A stretch of DNA of 6,056 bases from Alphaproteobacteria bacterium (GTDB lineage Bacteria; Pseudomonadota; Alphaproteobacteria; JAJFFI01). Every line of letters starts with the position of its first letter. Position 1 is the first letter of the stretch. The notes under the pieces are model-generated. The model did not search any database and was not told where the DNA came from. It saw nothing but the letters and a program-made list of their open reading frames with translations. The stretch is from contig JAJFFI010000222.1 in NCBI GenBank assembly GCA_021776755.1, forward strand, positions 1 through 6,056, written 5' to 3'. Position numbers and translations under genes: made by a program. Below, piece by piece: positions 5,870-6,056 of the stretch.

Positions 5870-5935
5870 CAAGATTAATTACTTATTTAATGCTTATTTT
5901 CCTTAATACCGATCCATATTACGCTATCATTCCCC
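5870..5935 (+). promoter_or_regulatory. AT-rich probable promoter region of the downstream gene
   Basis: A tract strongly biased to A and T in an otherwise GC-rich window, ending 70 to 130 bases before the ATG at 6007. TATTAC (5917-5922) and TATCAT (5925-5930) are possible -10 boxes. No good -35 box sits at the expected distance, so exact elements are not assigned. TTAA occurs twice, eight bases apart, at its left end. Confidence 0.4.
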
Positions 5936-5992
5936 GACTCGTGGCTCGCCGCTGTCTTCCCGCGGCGCTGCGCGCGCCCCAGCCAGAATTCG

Positions 5993-5998
5993 AAAGGA
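5993..5998 (+). promoter_or_regulatory. Ribosome binding site of the downstream gene
   Basis: AAAGGA, eight bases before the ATG at 6007. It is the best-formed plus-strand site in the region and defines the start of the truncated gene. Confidence 0.7.
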
Positions 5999-6006
5999 AC
6001 CCCCTC

Positions 6007-6056
6007 ATGGTCACCAAGCTTCTTTCCCTCCGCTCAGGCGTTGGCCCCGGCGAAGA
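6007..6056 (+). CDS. Start of an unidentified protein, cut by the window edge
   Basis: Only 16 complete codons are visible: MVTKLLSLRSGVGPGE. The ATG is well placed behind an AAAGGA site and an AT-rich upstream region, so a real gene start is likely. The fragment is too short to identify. The LLSLRSGVGPGE string loosely recalls the N-termini of some alphaproteobacterial peptidoglycan-binding-domain proteins, but this is a recollection, not a domain match. Its control region would include the repeats at 5489-5785. Confidence 0.6.
   Translation, partial: MVTKLLSLRSGVGPGE

Larger units (their letters stand above)
5484..6006. other. Repeat-rich non-coding region
   Basis: About 520 bases separate the protease stop from the next start codon. 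No convincing coding frame is present on either strand. The left and middle parts hold the diverged repeats and a GC-rich 16-base tandem array listed separately. The right part changes abruptly to an AT-rich tract (about 5870-5930), then a GC-rich leader with a 6-bp inverted repeat, CGCCGC/GCGGCG (5947-5967). No clear terminator with a T tract follows the protease gene. Confidence 0.6.

Noticed and set aside
5519..5872. A 117-codon minus-strand frame through the repeat region
   Set aside because: It translates the repeats themselves (the GC-rich tandem array gives a Gly/Pro repeat) and has no ribosome site or domain; better explained as non-coding repeats.
5875..5890. CtrA box (TTAA-N7-TTAA)
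   Set aside because: The two TTAA half-sites are separated by eight bases, not seven, and AT-rich sequence makes such pairs common by chance.

Overview
The window is a GC-rich piece of a Gram-negative chromosome, most likely from an alphaproteobacterium (possibly Rhodospirillales-like). This is inferred from base composition, the style of the OmpA-family lipoprotein (Cys-containing N-terminal region, a PTPDG segment before the final NRRAEI) and the AsmA-family protein. No ribosomal RNA or other taxonomic marker is present, so the placement is tentative. No phage, transposon, CRISPR or recognisable defence genes were seen.

Layout. The left edge (1-557, +) holds the 3' part of a class III cyclic-nucleotide-type metallophosphoesterase. 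It converges, across only 16 bases, on a large AsmA-family inner-membrane-anchored protein (574-2724, -). Upstream of asmA lie a leader with an intrinsic-terminator-like hairpin just before the ribosome binding site, then a strong terminator (3001-3035, -) that ends the next gene. That gene is an OmpA-domain outer-membrane lipoprotein (3073-3930, -), with a perfect 15-base palindrome in its leader. A gene-poor stretch of about 0.65 kb follows, then a short secreted trypsin/HtrA-like serine protease without a PDZ domain (4662-5483, +). The last 0.5 kb before the next gene start (ATG at 6007, cut by the window edge) is non-coding and repeat-rich.

How the genes relate. Three of the five genes encode envelope or exported proteins: AsmA-like (inner membrane/periplasm), OmpA-like lipoprotein (outer membrane, peptidoglycan anchoring) and the protease (periplasm or secreted). 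They do not form one operon. Each appears to be its own transcription unit, judging by the terminators, the divergent ompA/protease arrangement and the long intergenic regions.

Most notable content. The 5484-6006 intergenic region contains a diverged two-copy repeat of about 90 bases (5543-5632 and 5697-5785), plus a third half-copy (5489-5525) directly behind the protease stop codon. Each repeat carries TGTTAAC-like motifs in fixed register (62 bases apart in both full copies) and a GATTC (GANTC) site. A separate 16-base GC-rich tandem repeat (5638-5701) lies between the full copies. This looks like a complex regulatory region or a dispersed intergenic repeat family. I see no clear evidence for an undescribed multi-gene system.
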